From an uncultured Alphaproteobacteria bacterium (GTDB taxonomy: Bacteria; Pseudomonadota; Alphaproteobacteria; Rs-D84), in the NCBI GenBank assembly GCA_944392775.1, contig CALXXV010000006.1:25270-89269 (forward strand): a stretch of DNA of 64,000 bases, in the 5' to 3' direction. Under the pieces are notes generated by a model. It was not told the DNA's origin. It searched no databases and saw only the letters and a program-made list of their open reading frames with translations. Of the stretch, positions 9,085 through 17,286 are shown piece by piece (positions within the stretch are counted from its first letter, which is position 1; each line of letters starts with the position of its first letter). Position numbers and translations under genes: made by a program.

Positions 9085-10492
9085 ATTCAACCCAGATGGT
9101 TGCATAAGTCGTGGCATTTTCACTGCCGACCGGAATTTTAACATTACCTTTTGTGACAGAAACCTTACCATCTGCCTGTGAAACCGCTGTGACAACTGCG
9201 CCCGTTCCAGAAGAAGTACTATCCAAAGCAGTAATCTGAGACTTCGTAGCATAAGTATTAACTATGTTATTCCCGTTTGCATCTGCGGTTGCTTTTGCAG
9301 CCGTACCAGATGTACTTAACTTACCTGCCAAAGCAGAATTTATAACCTTATTCTGAACAGGGTTTGTACTTGTACTGCTTAAAGCGCTATCTACTGTTAT
9401 TGCTGCCGGGATAGAAGGCTTATCAGTTAAATCATTATAAGAACCTGATGTCGCAACTTCTGCCAAATCTGCAGTATTAGCCTTTGCATTCAATGAAGTT
9501 GTCAAGCCAGATATCTTTGACTGTGCAATTGCTGCCGAAGAAGAAATATCTGCATTTGTTATTGTACCGTCTGTTATCATAGCACTGCTGACAGTACCTG
9601 TCATAACATTACCCGAACCATCCGTAATTAAAACTTTATTTGCATTCGTAGAGCCCTGTGCTTTTGCAACCTTTGTATTTGCAGCAGATTGCGCAGCGGA
9701 CGCAACAGACGCAGCGGAATTAGCCGTACTCTGTGCAGTTTCTACCGCGCTTTCCACAGTTCCCAATTCTGTTTTTGTTGCATAAGTTGTTGTAATAACA
9801 TTACCCGATGCGTCTTGTGTTGCTTTTGTAGCATTCGTTGCATTTGTAGCATTAGTCGCACTAGTTGCGGTTGTTGCAGTATCTGCACTTGCTGCACTAT
9901 TTACTGTGACAATACCGTCTGTTCCGACAGTTATATCACCACCACTTTTTACACCACCCAACTTATCAGATGTAGCCGCAGTTAAGACATAACCTTCTGG
10001 CAAATCATCAGCGGTAATAAAACCACTATTATTAGTCAACTGTGAAGTAGTTGTAGGTACAGTAATATTGATAGTGGCCGGTGATGCCGCATTTGCGGTA
10101 AACGTACCGACATTGGAACCATTTTTTTGGATTGTAAGAGTTGCATTATTTACAGTTGGAATATCCGCAGAATCCGCCTTACCTGCCAAAGCAGTTGCGA
10201 CTGCTTTTTCAGAAGGGTAAGCCGTATCTGTTGCAGATGCAGTTGCACGAACAGTTGTAACTTTATTTTTTGTTTCTTCTGCTGTTATACCTTTTGTTGC
10301 AGAAACAGTGCTACCACTAGCAGAAACGGAAGTAACAACATTACCTGTTCCACTGGTAGAACCACTAATGCTAGACAAACGTCCATCAACCTGTACATCA
10401 ACATAGTTTTTGGATGCGATATCTGCATTAGCTGTTCCCATAGCAAGCATTGCTATTAAAGAAACTGCAAAAAGACCTTTTGTATTCATCAT
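9083..10492 (-). CDS. Secreted phage-tail-fibre-like surface protein A
   Basis: The start is taken at the ATG ATG pair (10492/10489) after AGGTAGAATAAAA; an in-frame GTG lies at 10525. The protein is about 469 residues. A Sec signal peptide (FAVSLIAMLAMGTANA) is followed by mature DIASKNYVDVQVDGRL. The rest is Ala/Thr/Ser/Asn-rich fibre sequence. Stretches such as TTTSQLTNNSGFITADDLPE, SYNDLTDKPSIP and SSTSTNPVQNKVI are typical of phage tail-fibre shafts. The C-terminus is short (NATTYATIWVE). No YadA or autotransporter anchor is visible. It is last of four paralogous genes. The function is not known; a trimeric surface fibre is my inference. Confidence 0.75.
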   Translation of the reverse strand: MMNTKGLFAVSLIAMLAMGTANADIASKNYVDVQVDGRLSSISGSTSGTGNVVTSVSASGSTVSATKGITAEETKNKVTTVRATASATDTAYPSEKAVATALAGKADSADIPTVNNATLTIQKNGSNVGTFTANAASPATINITVPTTTSQLTNNSGFITADDLPEGYVLTAATSDKLGGVKSGGDITVGTDGIVTVNSAASADTATTATSATNATNATNATKATQDASGNVITTTYATKTELGTVESAVETAQSTANSAASVASAAQSAANTKVAKAQGSTNANKVLITDGSGNVMTGTVSSAMITDGTITNADISSSAAIAQSKISGLTTSLNAKANTADLAEVATSGSYNDLTDKPSIPAAITVDSALSSTSTNPVQNKVINSALAGKLSTSGTAAKATADANGNNIVNTYATKSQITALDSTSSGTGAVVTAVSQADGKVSVTKGNVKIPVGSENATTYATIWVE

Positions 10493-10555
10493 TTTTATTC
10501 TACCTAAAAAACTGTTTCGTTTCACTATCTAAATCGCAACTCACACAAACTTTTT

Positions 10556-10592
10556 TTGATGTGCGATATATTTATGAAATACCGCACATCAA
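10556..10592. repeat. 10-bp inverted repeat between fibre genes B and A
   Basis: TTGATGTGCG (10556-10565) and CGCACATCAA (10583-10592) are exact reverse complements separated by 17 bases. On the minus (transcribed) strand the hairpin is followed by A residues rather than T, so it does not look like a simple terminator. It lies in the leader of fibre gene A and could be a processing or regulatory hairpin. Confidence 0.65.
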
Positions 10593-10605
10593 GATACCAA
10601 CAAGA

Positions 10606-11796
10606 TTATCTTGCAACAACTTCCCATTCATAAACAGAGTTATTATAAGTCAAAACACACTTATTTGTTGGGTTGTCACAATTAGGATCTGTTGGTTTTG
10701 GTATTGCTGCCAAAGCCGCTGTCTTTGCTTCTGTTGCAGTTTGACTTGCTGTATCAGCAGTAGTCTTTGCCTGTGTTGCAGTCTGACTTGCTGTCTCAGC
10801 AGTACTCTTTGCCTGTGTTGCAGTCTCTGTTGCAGTTGTCGCAGCAGTTGTTGCTTCTTCTGCTGCAGCCGTTGCTGCTGCTGCATCAGACTTCGCCTGT
10901 GTTGCATCTGTTTTTGCCTGTGCTGCATCAGATTTTGCTTGTGTTGCATCTGTCGCTGCAGTTCCTGCTTTAGTATTTACTTCATTAATAGCACCAACAA
11001 CTGTTTTTGCTGTAGTTGCAAGAGTATTATCTGTTTTATCTTGCTTCAACGCCAAATCTGCATCAACATCTGCAGTTTTTGCATAATCTGCCAAAGCAGC
11101 CTGTTGCAAAGCAGAATCTGCCTTACCCAAAGACGCCTGAACGTCATCTGCCAATTTTGCTTTTGTTACATTTTTATCTGCAATTTTTGCCGTTGTGACA
11201 GCGTTTGCATCAATCTCTGCTGCACTTACTGTGTTTTTTGCTGCCAAAGCGCCCAAATCTGCTGTATTTGCTTTTGCATCCAAAGCAGAATCTACTTCTG
11301 TTTTTGTATAAGCATCTGTGATACCATAACCTTGTAATGTTGTGGCTTTATCTGCTTTACCTGTTTGTAAACCAGCAACAGTTCCCTGTAATTCTGTAAC
11401 ATCTTCTTGAACGCCAGACACATTACCAGTTACACTATCGATAGCATCTGCAACTGCTTTTACAGATGGATATGACGTATCGTTGGTCGTATTATCACTA
11501 TACTGTGCAGATTGAATCAATGCCTTATCCTGCTTACCTGCCAATCCTTCTGTTAATGCAGTCGTTGTCGCATGTGTTGCAGAAGCAGTTTGCAAAGCAT
11601 CAATTTCACCTTCTGCAGTTGTTAAACGTTCTCCCTGACCTGTAACAGTTGAAGTCAAAGCAGTTACGCTTTCTGTTGTTGCTCTTGTACCGACCTGATC
11701 GTCAACATAAGTTTTTGATGCGATTTCTGCATTTGCAGCCCCGACAGTGACAACTGTCAATAATGTTGCAAATATACCTGCTGTTAGTTTTTTCAT
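10606..11796 (-). CDS. Secreted phage-tail-fibre-like surface protein B
   Basis: This 396-residue protein starts with a signal peptide (AGIFATLLTVVTVGAANA) and mature EIASKTYVDDQVGTRA. Fibre modules follow, such as LQGYGITDAYTKTEVDSALD, a phage-fibre repeat signature, and RLTTAEGEIDALQ. Residues about 275-365 are an almost uninterrupted Ala/Thr/Lys coiled-coil-like region built on 7-residue units such as ATQAKSD. The C-terminus has a Cys pair and Trp: NCDNPTNKCVLTYNN then EWEVVAR. Fibre gene C lies upstream at 30 bp and gene A follows at 114 bp. A good ribosome-binding site (AAGGAAGG) precedes the ATG. Confidence 0.76.
   Translation of the reverse strand: MKKLTAGIFATLLTVVTVGAANAEIASKTYVDDQVGTRATTESVTALTSTVTGQGERLTTAEGEIDALQTASATHATTTALTEGLAGKQDKALIQSAQYSDNTTNDTSYPSVKAVADAIDSVTGNVSGVQEDVTELQGTVAGLQTGKADKATTLQGYGITDAYTKTEVDSALDAKANTADLGALAAKNTVSAAEIDANAVTTAKIADKNVTKAKLADDVQASLGKADSALQQAALADYAKTADVDADLALKQDKTDNTLATTAKTVVGAINEVNTKAGTAATDATQAKSDAAQAKTDATQAKSDAAAATAAAEEATTAATTATETATQAKSTAETASQTATQAKTTADTASQTATEAKTAALAAIPKPTDPNCDNPTNKCVLTYNNSVYEWEVVAR
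11540..11629. repeat. Exact 90-bp direct repeat, copy 1 (in fibre gene B)
   Basis: By eye these 90 bases are identical, with no mismatch, to 12275-12364 in fibre gene C. They encode the module RLTTAEGEIDALQTASATHA plus the next ten residues. Identity at synonymous positions implies recent duplication or gene conversion. Confidence 0.9.
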
Positions 11797-11826
11797 TTTC
11801 CTTCCTTTTTTAGTTTAGTTAGTTTT

Positions 11827-13755
11827 TTATTGTGCCGGCTCTGTTACATTTACCCATTTGAACTGCCCGTCTGTTCCAACAGACAACACACACAAACCGG
11901 AATCCGCCATACATTCACCTTCTGGTTGAGGCACCGCCAGTTCCACAATCTTTTCATTTGTTTCCAGTTTTGTATAAACGTCAGACACGTTTGCTTTACC
12001 GGAAATTTCACTAACTAAATCGTCACTTAACTTTTCTTGCGTCACCGCATTATCAGCAATTTTATCAGTTGTTACCGCACCATTTTCTAACTTGCTGCCG
12101 GCAATTGAATTATCATTTATATTGTCTGGATTAACTGGTAAGCCAGTATCTGATAATTCTGTTATTTTCTTATTTGTCCATTCTACGATTGCACCAACAG
12201 ATGGGTATACAGTCGGCGAACTTTGATTATCAGCACCAATGGTTGTTGCCTTATTTGCAACATTTTCTTTCAACGCCAATCCTTCTGTTAATGCAGTCGT
12301 TGTCGCATGTGTTGCAGAAGCAGTTTGCAAAGCATCAATTTCACCTTCTGCAGTTGTTAAACGTGTACCCTGACTTGTAACTGTTCCTTCCAATGTTGCA
12401 ACAGATTCTGCACTTGCTTTGTCTGCAATATCTGCCTGTAATTGTTCAACATCTGCTGCCAAACCTGTTTCTGGGTCAGTAATTTGTTCTACTTGCTGTG
12501 TTATATTCGTTATATTTTCTGTAATACTTTCAACAGCACTTGCATCCGCTTTTGCACCTAAAGCAGTACGAACTGCAACCGCAGACGGGTATTGATCCGC
12601 AGTAGATTCTGCCGTTATTTCTTGTATTTTATTATCTTTATCTTCTTTTTTCGCCAAGTCTGCCGCATCTGCTTTTTGACTTACAGTTTCTGCCAAAGAT
12701 GATACAGAACTCTCCAAACCGATAACGGCTTCTTGTGCAGCCGCCACATCTGTAACAGCCTGTTCTACCTGTGCGCCAAGACCAGTTTCTTCGTTATTAA
12801 TTGTATCACCTAACTGCGTCACCTGTTGTGTCACATTTGTAATATTCTGATTTATTTCTTCGATATCAGTTGTTGTGACATAATTTTCCAACGCACTTGT
12901 ATCTGCCTTACCCTGCAACGCCGTATGAACTGCTGCCGCAGACGGATATTGTTCTGATGTAGATGATGCATCAATAGTCTGCGTTTTATTATTTTTGTCT
13001 TCTTTGCCTGCAATAGTTGTACTTAAATCTTGGCTCAACTTATCTTCTGTTACCGCCTCATCAGCGATCTTATCAGTTGTCACTGCGCCATTTTCCAACT
13101 TACTACCTGCAATAGAATTATCATTTATATTATCTGGATTAACTGGTAAGCCCGTATCCGATAATTCTGTTATTTTCTTATTTGTCCATTCTACGATTGC
13201 ACCAACTGATGGGTATGCGGTAGAAGAGCTTTGATTATCCGCACCAATAGTTGTCGCCTTATTATCTTTATCTTCTTTTGTTGCAAGGTCTGCCGCATCT
13301 GCTTTCTGTTGGACCGATGTTGATAAAGAAGAAACCGATCCCTGTAATGTATCTATTTCACCTTCTGCTGTTGTCAAACGTTGAGCTTGGCTTGCAACAT
13401 CGCCCCCCAATGTCGTTACGGTCTCTTGTATCGTATCAACAGCATCCTTTGCACTGGAAGCATCTGTAACCGCTTTATCAACCTGTGCACCAAGACCTGT
13501 TTCTTCATTATTAATCGTATTACCTAACTGCGTCACCTGCTGTGTCACAGTAGTAACATTTTCTGTTATTTGATTAACAGTTTCCTGTTTGGCATAATTC
13601 TGTTCTACATTTTCTAATATAGTTGTTTCTTTATCATCAACATATTTTTGACTAGCAATTCTAACAGGGTCACCGCTGGTTGCAGCATTGACATTGCCAA
13701 CCCCCAGCAACAATGATGCTAAAAAACCAGAAAAAACTAAATTCATTTTCTTCAT
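11827..13755 (-). CDS. Secreted phage-tail-fibre-like surface protein C
   Basis: This 642-residue protein has a signal peptide (LVFSGFLASLLLGVGNVNA) and mature sequence with RIASQKYVDDKETTILENV. It alternates coiled-coil-like stretches (QVTQLGDTINNEETGLGAQV occurs twice with minor changes) and globular modules. One module, TAYPSVGAIVEWTNKKITEL to DNSIAGSKLENGAVTTDKIA, appears twice, at about residues 190-256 and 530-596. The C-terminus ECMADSGLCVLSVGTDGQ then FKWVNV matches protein B's Cys-x-x-x-Cys/Trp tail. The gene follows fibre gene D by 12 bp, so the two are probably co-transcribed. The function is unknown; the repeats suggest a length-variable shaft. Confidence 0.77.
   Translation of the reverse strand: MKKMNLVFSGFLASLLLGVGNVNAATSGDPVRIASQKYVDDKETTILENVEQNYAKQETVNQITENVTTVTQQVTQLGNTINNEETGLGAQVDKAVTDASSAKDAVDTIQETVTTLGGDVASQAQRLTTAEGEIDTLQGSVSSLSTSVQQKADAADLATKEDKDNKATTIGADNQSSSTAYPSVGAIVEWTNKKITELSDTGLPVNPDNINDNSIAGSKLENGAVTTDKIADEAVTEDKLSQDLSTTIAGKEDKNNKTQTIDASSTSEQYPSAAAVHTALQGKADTSALENYVTTTDIEEINQNITNVTQQVTQLGDTINNEETGLGAQVEQAVTDVAAAQEAVIGLESSVSSLAETVSQKADAADLAKKEDKDNKIQEITAESTADQYPSAVAVRTALGAKADASAVESITENITNITQQVEQITDPETGLAADVEQLQADIADKASAESVATLEGTVTSQGTRLTTAEGEIDALQTASATHATTTALTEGLALKENVANKATTIGADNQSSPTVYPSVGAIVEWTNKKITELSDTGLPVNPDNINDNSIAGSKLENGAVTTDKIADNAVTQEKLSDDLVSEISGKANVSDVYTKLETNEKIVELAVPQPEGECMADSGLCVLSVGTDGQFKWVNVTEPAQ
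12063..12253. repeat. 191-bp intragenic duplication, copy 1 (fibre gene C)
   Basis: This segment corresponds base for base, with scattered mostly synonymous differences, to 13071-13261 in the same gene. It encodes the PSVGAIVEWTNKKITELSDT module. Confidence 0.85.
12275..12364. repeat. Exact 90-bp direct repeat, copy 2 (in fibre gene C)
   Basis: By eye this is identical to 11540-11629 in the neighbouring gene B. It is a possible substrate for homologous recombination between the two genes, which would delete the DNA between the copies and fuse B and C. Confidence 0.9.
13071..13261. repeat. 191-bp intragenic duplication, copy 2 (fibre gene C)
   Basis: Partner of 12063-12253. The more diverged DNA compared with the exact 90-bp repeat suggests an older event. 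Confidence 0.85.
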
Positions 13756-13767
13756 TGTTTAAACCCC

Positions 13768-15864
13768 TTAAAACACTATCTCATACCAAACTTTGTCACC
13801 GTTACTATCAACACCTAAAACTGCATCCGTTCCTGCACCAACCATGCTTACGGCAGCATCTGCTTTATCCAAAGACGCTTGTACATCTGCCGCTAATTTT
13901 GTACGAGCAATAGCCGCATCATCTGCAACATCGTCATTTGAAATCTTTGATTTAGTAGCCAAAGTACCTAAATCTGCTGTATTTGCTTTTGTTGCCAACT
14001 GTTCATCAACATAAGTTGTATCAGCCTTACCTTCTATAGCCCCAACCGCAGTATTAACCGTCTGTTCCATCTGAGTAATTTTGTTATTCATTTCTTCAAA
14101 ATTACCATCAGTTGCCATACCATCAGTCTTGGTTTTTAATTCATTAACCGCACCAACCAAGTTTTGTGCAGTAGTTGTCAAAGCACCTTCCCCAACAGTT
14201 GTTTTTAATGTACTTATATTTGAAGTATTTGTTTGAACTTTTCCTTCTAACTCGGTCAAATCTGCATCCGTCGCCAAGCCTTCTACTTTGGAATCAACTT
14301 CTGTTTTTGTATAAGCATCAGTAATACCATATCCAGCAAGAGTAGTGGCCTTATCTGCTTTCGAAGCCACATCCAATGCAGCAGAATCCGCTTTTTCTTG
14401 TGCCGCAGTCGCAGCCGCTTGCGCTGCTTGCGCTGCATCACTTGCACCACTTGCCAATTCTTTCGCTTCATCCGCCGCTGTCTTTGCTGCATCAGCCGTG
14501 GTTTTAGCCGTATCAGCAGTAGTTTTAACAGTTTCTACTTCACCCGAAACAGCATTTGCAATTGCTTGCGCCGCCTCCGCAGTTGTTTTTGCAGCACCAG
14601 CAGTTTCCACTGCCGCCGTCGCCGCAAGACCTGCATTATCCGCAGCCACCCCAATCGTATCTACTTTTGAAGAAAGCGCATCTACAACTGTTGCGTCAGC
14701 CTTTGAATCCAATGCAGTCTTATCTGCTTTTTCAGCCAACCCAGCTTCTACATCAACAGTTTTCGCATAATCCTTTAAAGCTTCTTGCATATCACCGGCA
14801 GCAACATCGGCAACAAGGTCATTTACTTCTGTTTTATTATAAACTTCGGATTTAGTATAAACATCAGCAACATTTGCCTTACCCGCCAAACCCGTGGTTA
14901 ATTCTGCGCTTGTAGCCAAACCATCAGTTGCTTCACTAATAGCAGTTTGCACACCAACTGTTGTGGCATAACCTGCCAAAGCATCACTATCCAACTTTCC
15001 TGACAATTCTTCTTTTGTCGCATAAGTCGCATTTGCAGCTTCTGTTTTTACATAATCCGCCAACTCTGCCTTTGTAGCATAAACATCCGCCAAATCACTT
15101 ACAGCCTGTATTATACTATCTTCCATATCATCCTTTGTCGGATAATTGGTCAGATCAACTTCAGCTACATCCCCCTGCTCACCTTGCGGCCCTTGAGGCC
15201 CTGTAATATCTTCAATAGAAATCAAATTATTCCAACTAGAATCCCCAACATGACGCCAAGCTATATAACCATCAACATTCCCCATTTCAATCCCCAGCTC
15301 GCCTTCGCCAACAATTTCGGCCAAAGCCTCACCCAACGGATTAAGATTTACAAAGATTTCATCATTTTCAATAGATATATAATCATCCCCCGTTCCAAGA
15401 ATATTTTGCTTATTATCCTGAACGTCTTTAACATCATCACCCAATCTTGTAACATCTTCACGAACAGCTTCAATCTGCTTTTCTAAATCACTAGCAACCC
15501 CCGGATCCATAGAACCATCAGAAGAACCACCAGACGTATTGCCCCCAGGTTTCTGAGAAATTATTGTACTACCACCACTAACAGATGTACCACCACCCAA
15601 ATATTTTCCGATAGACAAACGAGGCGTAGTAGTAGTTACACGTCCGGAAGACGACGAAGAAGAACTGGCTGTAGGCGAAATACGAACAGTACCACCGCGC
15701 GCAGTTGCACTTGAGGCACCACTACTAGAACTAGCACTTGAAACACTGTCATAAGTACCCGCCCCACCCAAAGTACGAACCGTAGATGCTGCATAAGCAC
15801 CCGAAACGGTTGTGCATAACACACAAATTATCGCAAGTCTTGAAATTTTAAAATCTTTTTTCAT
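13768..15864 (-). CDS. Secreted phage-tail-fibre-like surface protein D with a collagen-like segment
   Basis: This 698-residue protein has a signal peptide ending VSGAYA, then a Ser/Gly/Thr-rich low-complexity region (to about 120) and a globular part. That part contains YIAWRHVGDSSWNNLISIED followed directly by a short Gly-X-Y stretch (GPQGPQGEQGD, near 225-235). The remainder is repeated fibre modules (YATKAEL, YTKSEVYNKTEV, LAGYGITDAYTKTEVDS) and Ala-rich coiled coil near 415-490. The C-terminus VLGVDSNGDKVWYEIVF ends in Phe. Unlike A-C it lacks the N-terminal IASKxYVD motif. It is the first fibre gene after the barrel gene (64 bp). A stalk or adhesin role is inferred. Confidence 0.76.
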   Translation of the reverse strand: MKKDFKISRLAIICVLCTTVSGAYAASTVRTLGGAGTYDSVSSASSSSGASSATARGGTVRISPTASSSSSSSGRVTTTTPRLSIGKYLGGGTSVSGGSTIISQKPGGNTSGGSSDGSMDPGVASDLEKQIEAVREDVTRLGDDVKDVQDNKQNILGTGDDYISIENDEIFVNLNPLGEALAEIVGEGELGIEMGNVDGYIAWRHVGDSSWNNLISIEDITGPQGPQGEQGDVAEVDLTNYPTKDDMEDSIIQAVSDLADVYATKAELADYVKTEAANATYATKEELSGKLDSDALAGYATTVGVQTAISEATDGLATSAELTTGLAGKANVADVYTKSEVYNKTEVNDLVADVAAGDMQEALKDYAKTVDVEAGLAEKADKTALDSKADATVVDALSSKVDTIGVAADNAGLAATAAVETAGAAKTTAEAAQAIANAVSGEVETVKTTADTAKTTADAAKTAADEAKELASGASDAAQAAQAAATAAQEKADSAALDVASKADKATTLAGYGITDAYTKTEVDSKVEGLATDADLTELEGKVQTNTSNISTLKTTVGEGALTTTAQNLVGAVNELKTKTDGMATDGNFEEMNNKITQMEQTVNTAVGAIEGKADTTYVDEQLATKANTADLGTLATKSKISNDDVADDAAIARTKLAADVQASLDKADAAVSMVGAGTDAVLGVDSNGDKVWYEIVF

Positions 15865-15928
15865 AAATTCTCTCTACGTAATCAAATAATATCACATTTA
15901 TGCGAATCGGGTCAATAGTTTTCCTATG

Positions 15929-16660
15929 CTAAAATTCATACCTTAAACCAATTGATATGGAATTGTCTAAAATCAAACCGATATCATTTTCTATATACGC
16001 TTCATATATAGTTGGATCACCTGTATTTTTATATTGGAAATATCTTGTTTGTTTTGTTCCATTAAAACCAGACAAACGATATCGAAGGTCTAAAACAAAA
16101 TTATCATCTAACTTATAAGAATACCCCAACATTACACCAACCATCGGAGAAATACCTTCTTCTGTTCTACCACCACTAAGGAAAATATCCGAATCATATT
16201 TTGTAATAGGCATCGCAGCACCAACACCAAGCCCCAAATACACACCATTTGTAAAATCATAATAACCGTTTACCAACGCATAAGGAGCAGATAAAGAAAA
16301 CTCTATTCCTGCATCTTTATCAACGAATTGACCGATATACCCAACTTCTATTTCACCGCGCCAAAAATAACCAAATTTATGCCCTACAGATAAATTACCA
16401 CCAAAAACGGGCTCAAAAGAAAATTTATCAGACTCAAATTCAGAAAGCACACCAAGATAGTCCGAATCGTACTTATTTTCCCAATTTAAAAAACTAAGCT
16501 CTGCCCGACCAGTTAAATACCAACCAGTTTTTGCTTTATCTGTATAATCATAAGTAACAACGTACCCACCATTAGCATCACGAGTAAGATAACTAGGTGC
16601 AGCTATCGCCCCCGTTGAAACCATTCCTAACAATAAAAATAAAGAAAAAATTTTTTTCAT
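15929..16660 (-). CDS. Outer-membrane beta-barrel protein next to the fibre genes
   Basis: This 243-residue protein has a signal peptide (FLLLGMVSTGAIAA) and alternating amphipathic strands typical of an 8-stranded porin/OmpA-like barrel. The C-terminal strand SISIGLRYEF ends in Phe, the usual BAM signal. The GGGGGATTATATG context gives a good start. It lies 64 bp upstream of the fibre genes on the same strand and may be co-expressed with them. It could anchor or export the fibres, but this is only suggested by position. Confidence 0.8.
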   Translation of the reverse strand: MKKIFSLFLLLGMVSTGAIAAPSYLTRDANGGYVVTYDYTDKAKTGWYLTGRAELSFLNWENKYDSDYLGVLSEFESDKFSFEPVFGGNLSVGHKFGYFWRGEIEVGYIGQFVDKDAGIEFSLSAPYALVNGYYDFTNGVYLGLGVGAAMPITKYDSDIFLSGGRTEEGISPMVGVMLGYSYKLDDNFVLDLRYRLSGFNGTKQTRYFQYKNTGDPTIYEAYIENDIGLILDNSISIGLRYEF

Positions 16661-16740
16661 ATAATCCCCCTAATGCTTTTTATATTTTTTTGTATTTTAT
16701 CACAAAAGCACCACCTTATAAAAGACAAAAAAACAAAATA

Positions 16741-16769
16741 TTGACATCTTTTTATAAAATTTGCTAAAT
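16741..16769 (+). promoter_or_regulatory. Promoter of pal
   Basis: TTGACA (16741-16746), a 17-base spacer and CTAAAT (16764-16769) lie 37 bases upstream of the pal ATG. The -35 hexamer is a perfect consensus. Confidence 0.65.
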
Positions 16770-16805
16770 TTTTAATAAATAAGTTTTTATATTGAGAGGA
16801 AGGAT

Positions 16806-17204
16806 ATGAAAAAAACATTAACAATACTTACACTTATAACATTATCTGCATGCAGCAGCATCCCAGACAAAATTAACGACGATAAAGTCTTTTTTGCATT
16901 TGATTCTGCCGTCATTTCTAATGCAGCAAGCGAAAATTTAGAAGAACAATCACTGTACATGAAGAAAAATCCTGAAATAGGAGTTATTCTAGAAGGTCAT
17001 TGTGATGAAAGAGGTTCGACAGAATATAACTTGGCCTTAGGAGCGATGCGCGCAGGAAACGCAGCACAAGTCATGATAAAAGATGGCATAGAACCAGAAA
17101 GAATAAAAACAATTTCTTACGGCAAAGAACGTCCACAATATCCTGGAACAGGCGAAGCTGTTTGGGCCAAGAACAGAAATGTAACAACCAAAGTAATAGA
17201 ATAA
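16806..17204 (+). CDS. pal: Peptidoglycan-associated lipoprotein Pal
   Basis: This 132-residue lipoprotein has lipobox LSAC (Cys 16) and an OmpA-like peptidoglycan-binding domain: FAFDSAVIS, LEGHCDERGSTEYNLALGAM with the conserved Asp/Arg, then YGKERP and WAKNRNV. Pal joins the outer membrane to peptidoglycan and works with TolB during cell constriction. It is a little shorter than most Pal proteins because the linker after the lipid anchor is short. GAGAGGAAGGATATG gives a strong start. It is not next to tolB, which lies 4 kb away on the other strand. Confidence 0.95.
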   Translation: MKKTLTILTLITLSACSSIPDKINDDKVFFAFDSAVISNAASENLEEQSLYMKKNPEIGVILEGHCDERGSTEYNLALGAMRAGNAAQVMIKDGIEPERIKTISYGKERPQYPGTGEAVWAKNRNVTTKVIE

Positions 17205-17228
17205 AAAACGCGTTATATACGCGTTTTT
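17203..17228 (+). terminator. Terminator after pal
   Basis: AAAACGCG, a short ATAT-rich loop and CGCGTTTTTTT follow directly after the pal stop codon. Confidence 0.8.
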
Positions 17229-17286
17229 TTATAAAATTCTTGGTTGAAACTTGACCCAAGAGTCTTTTTTTATTACCATTTTTTTT

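Noticed and set aside
10700..10965. Possible CRISPR-like or tandem DNA repeats
   Set aside because: The periodicity is in the encoded 7-residue units, with no fixed repeat/spacer lengths.
10450..11337. A 295-codon plus-strand open frame very rich in Cys and Ser
   Set aside because: It is antisense to the Ala/Thr-rich fibre gene B, whose GCA/ACA-type codons read as Cys and Ser codons on the other strand. It has no ribosome-binding site or family match.
14345..14770. A 141-codon Ala/Ser-rich plus-strand frame with a signal-like look
   Set aside because: It is a mirror of the Ala-rich coiled-coil part of fibre gene D; its composition comes from the other strand.
9083..15864. Prophage remnant carrying tail fibres
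   Set aside because: The fibre proteins have Sec signal peptides and no capsid, portal, terminase or tail genes accompany them.
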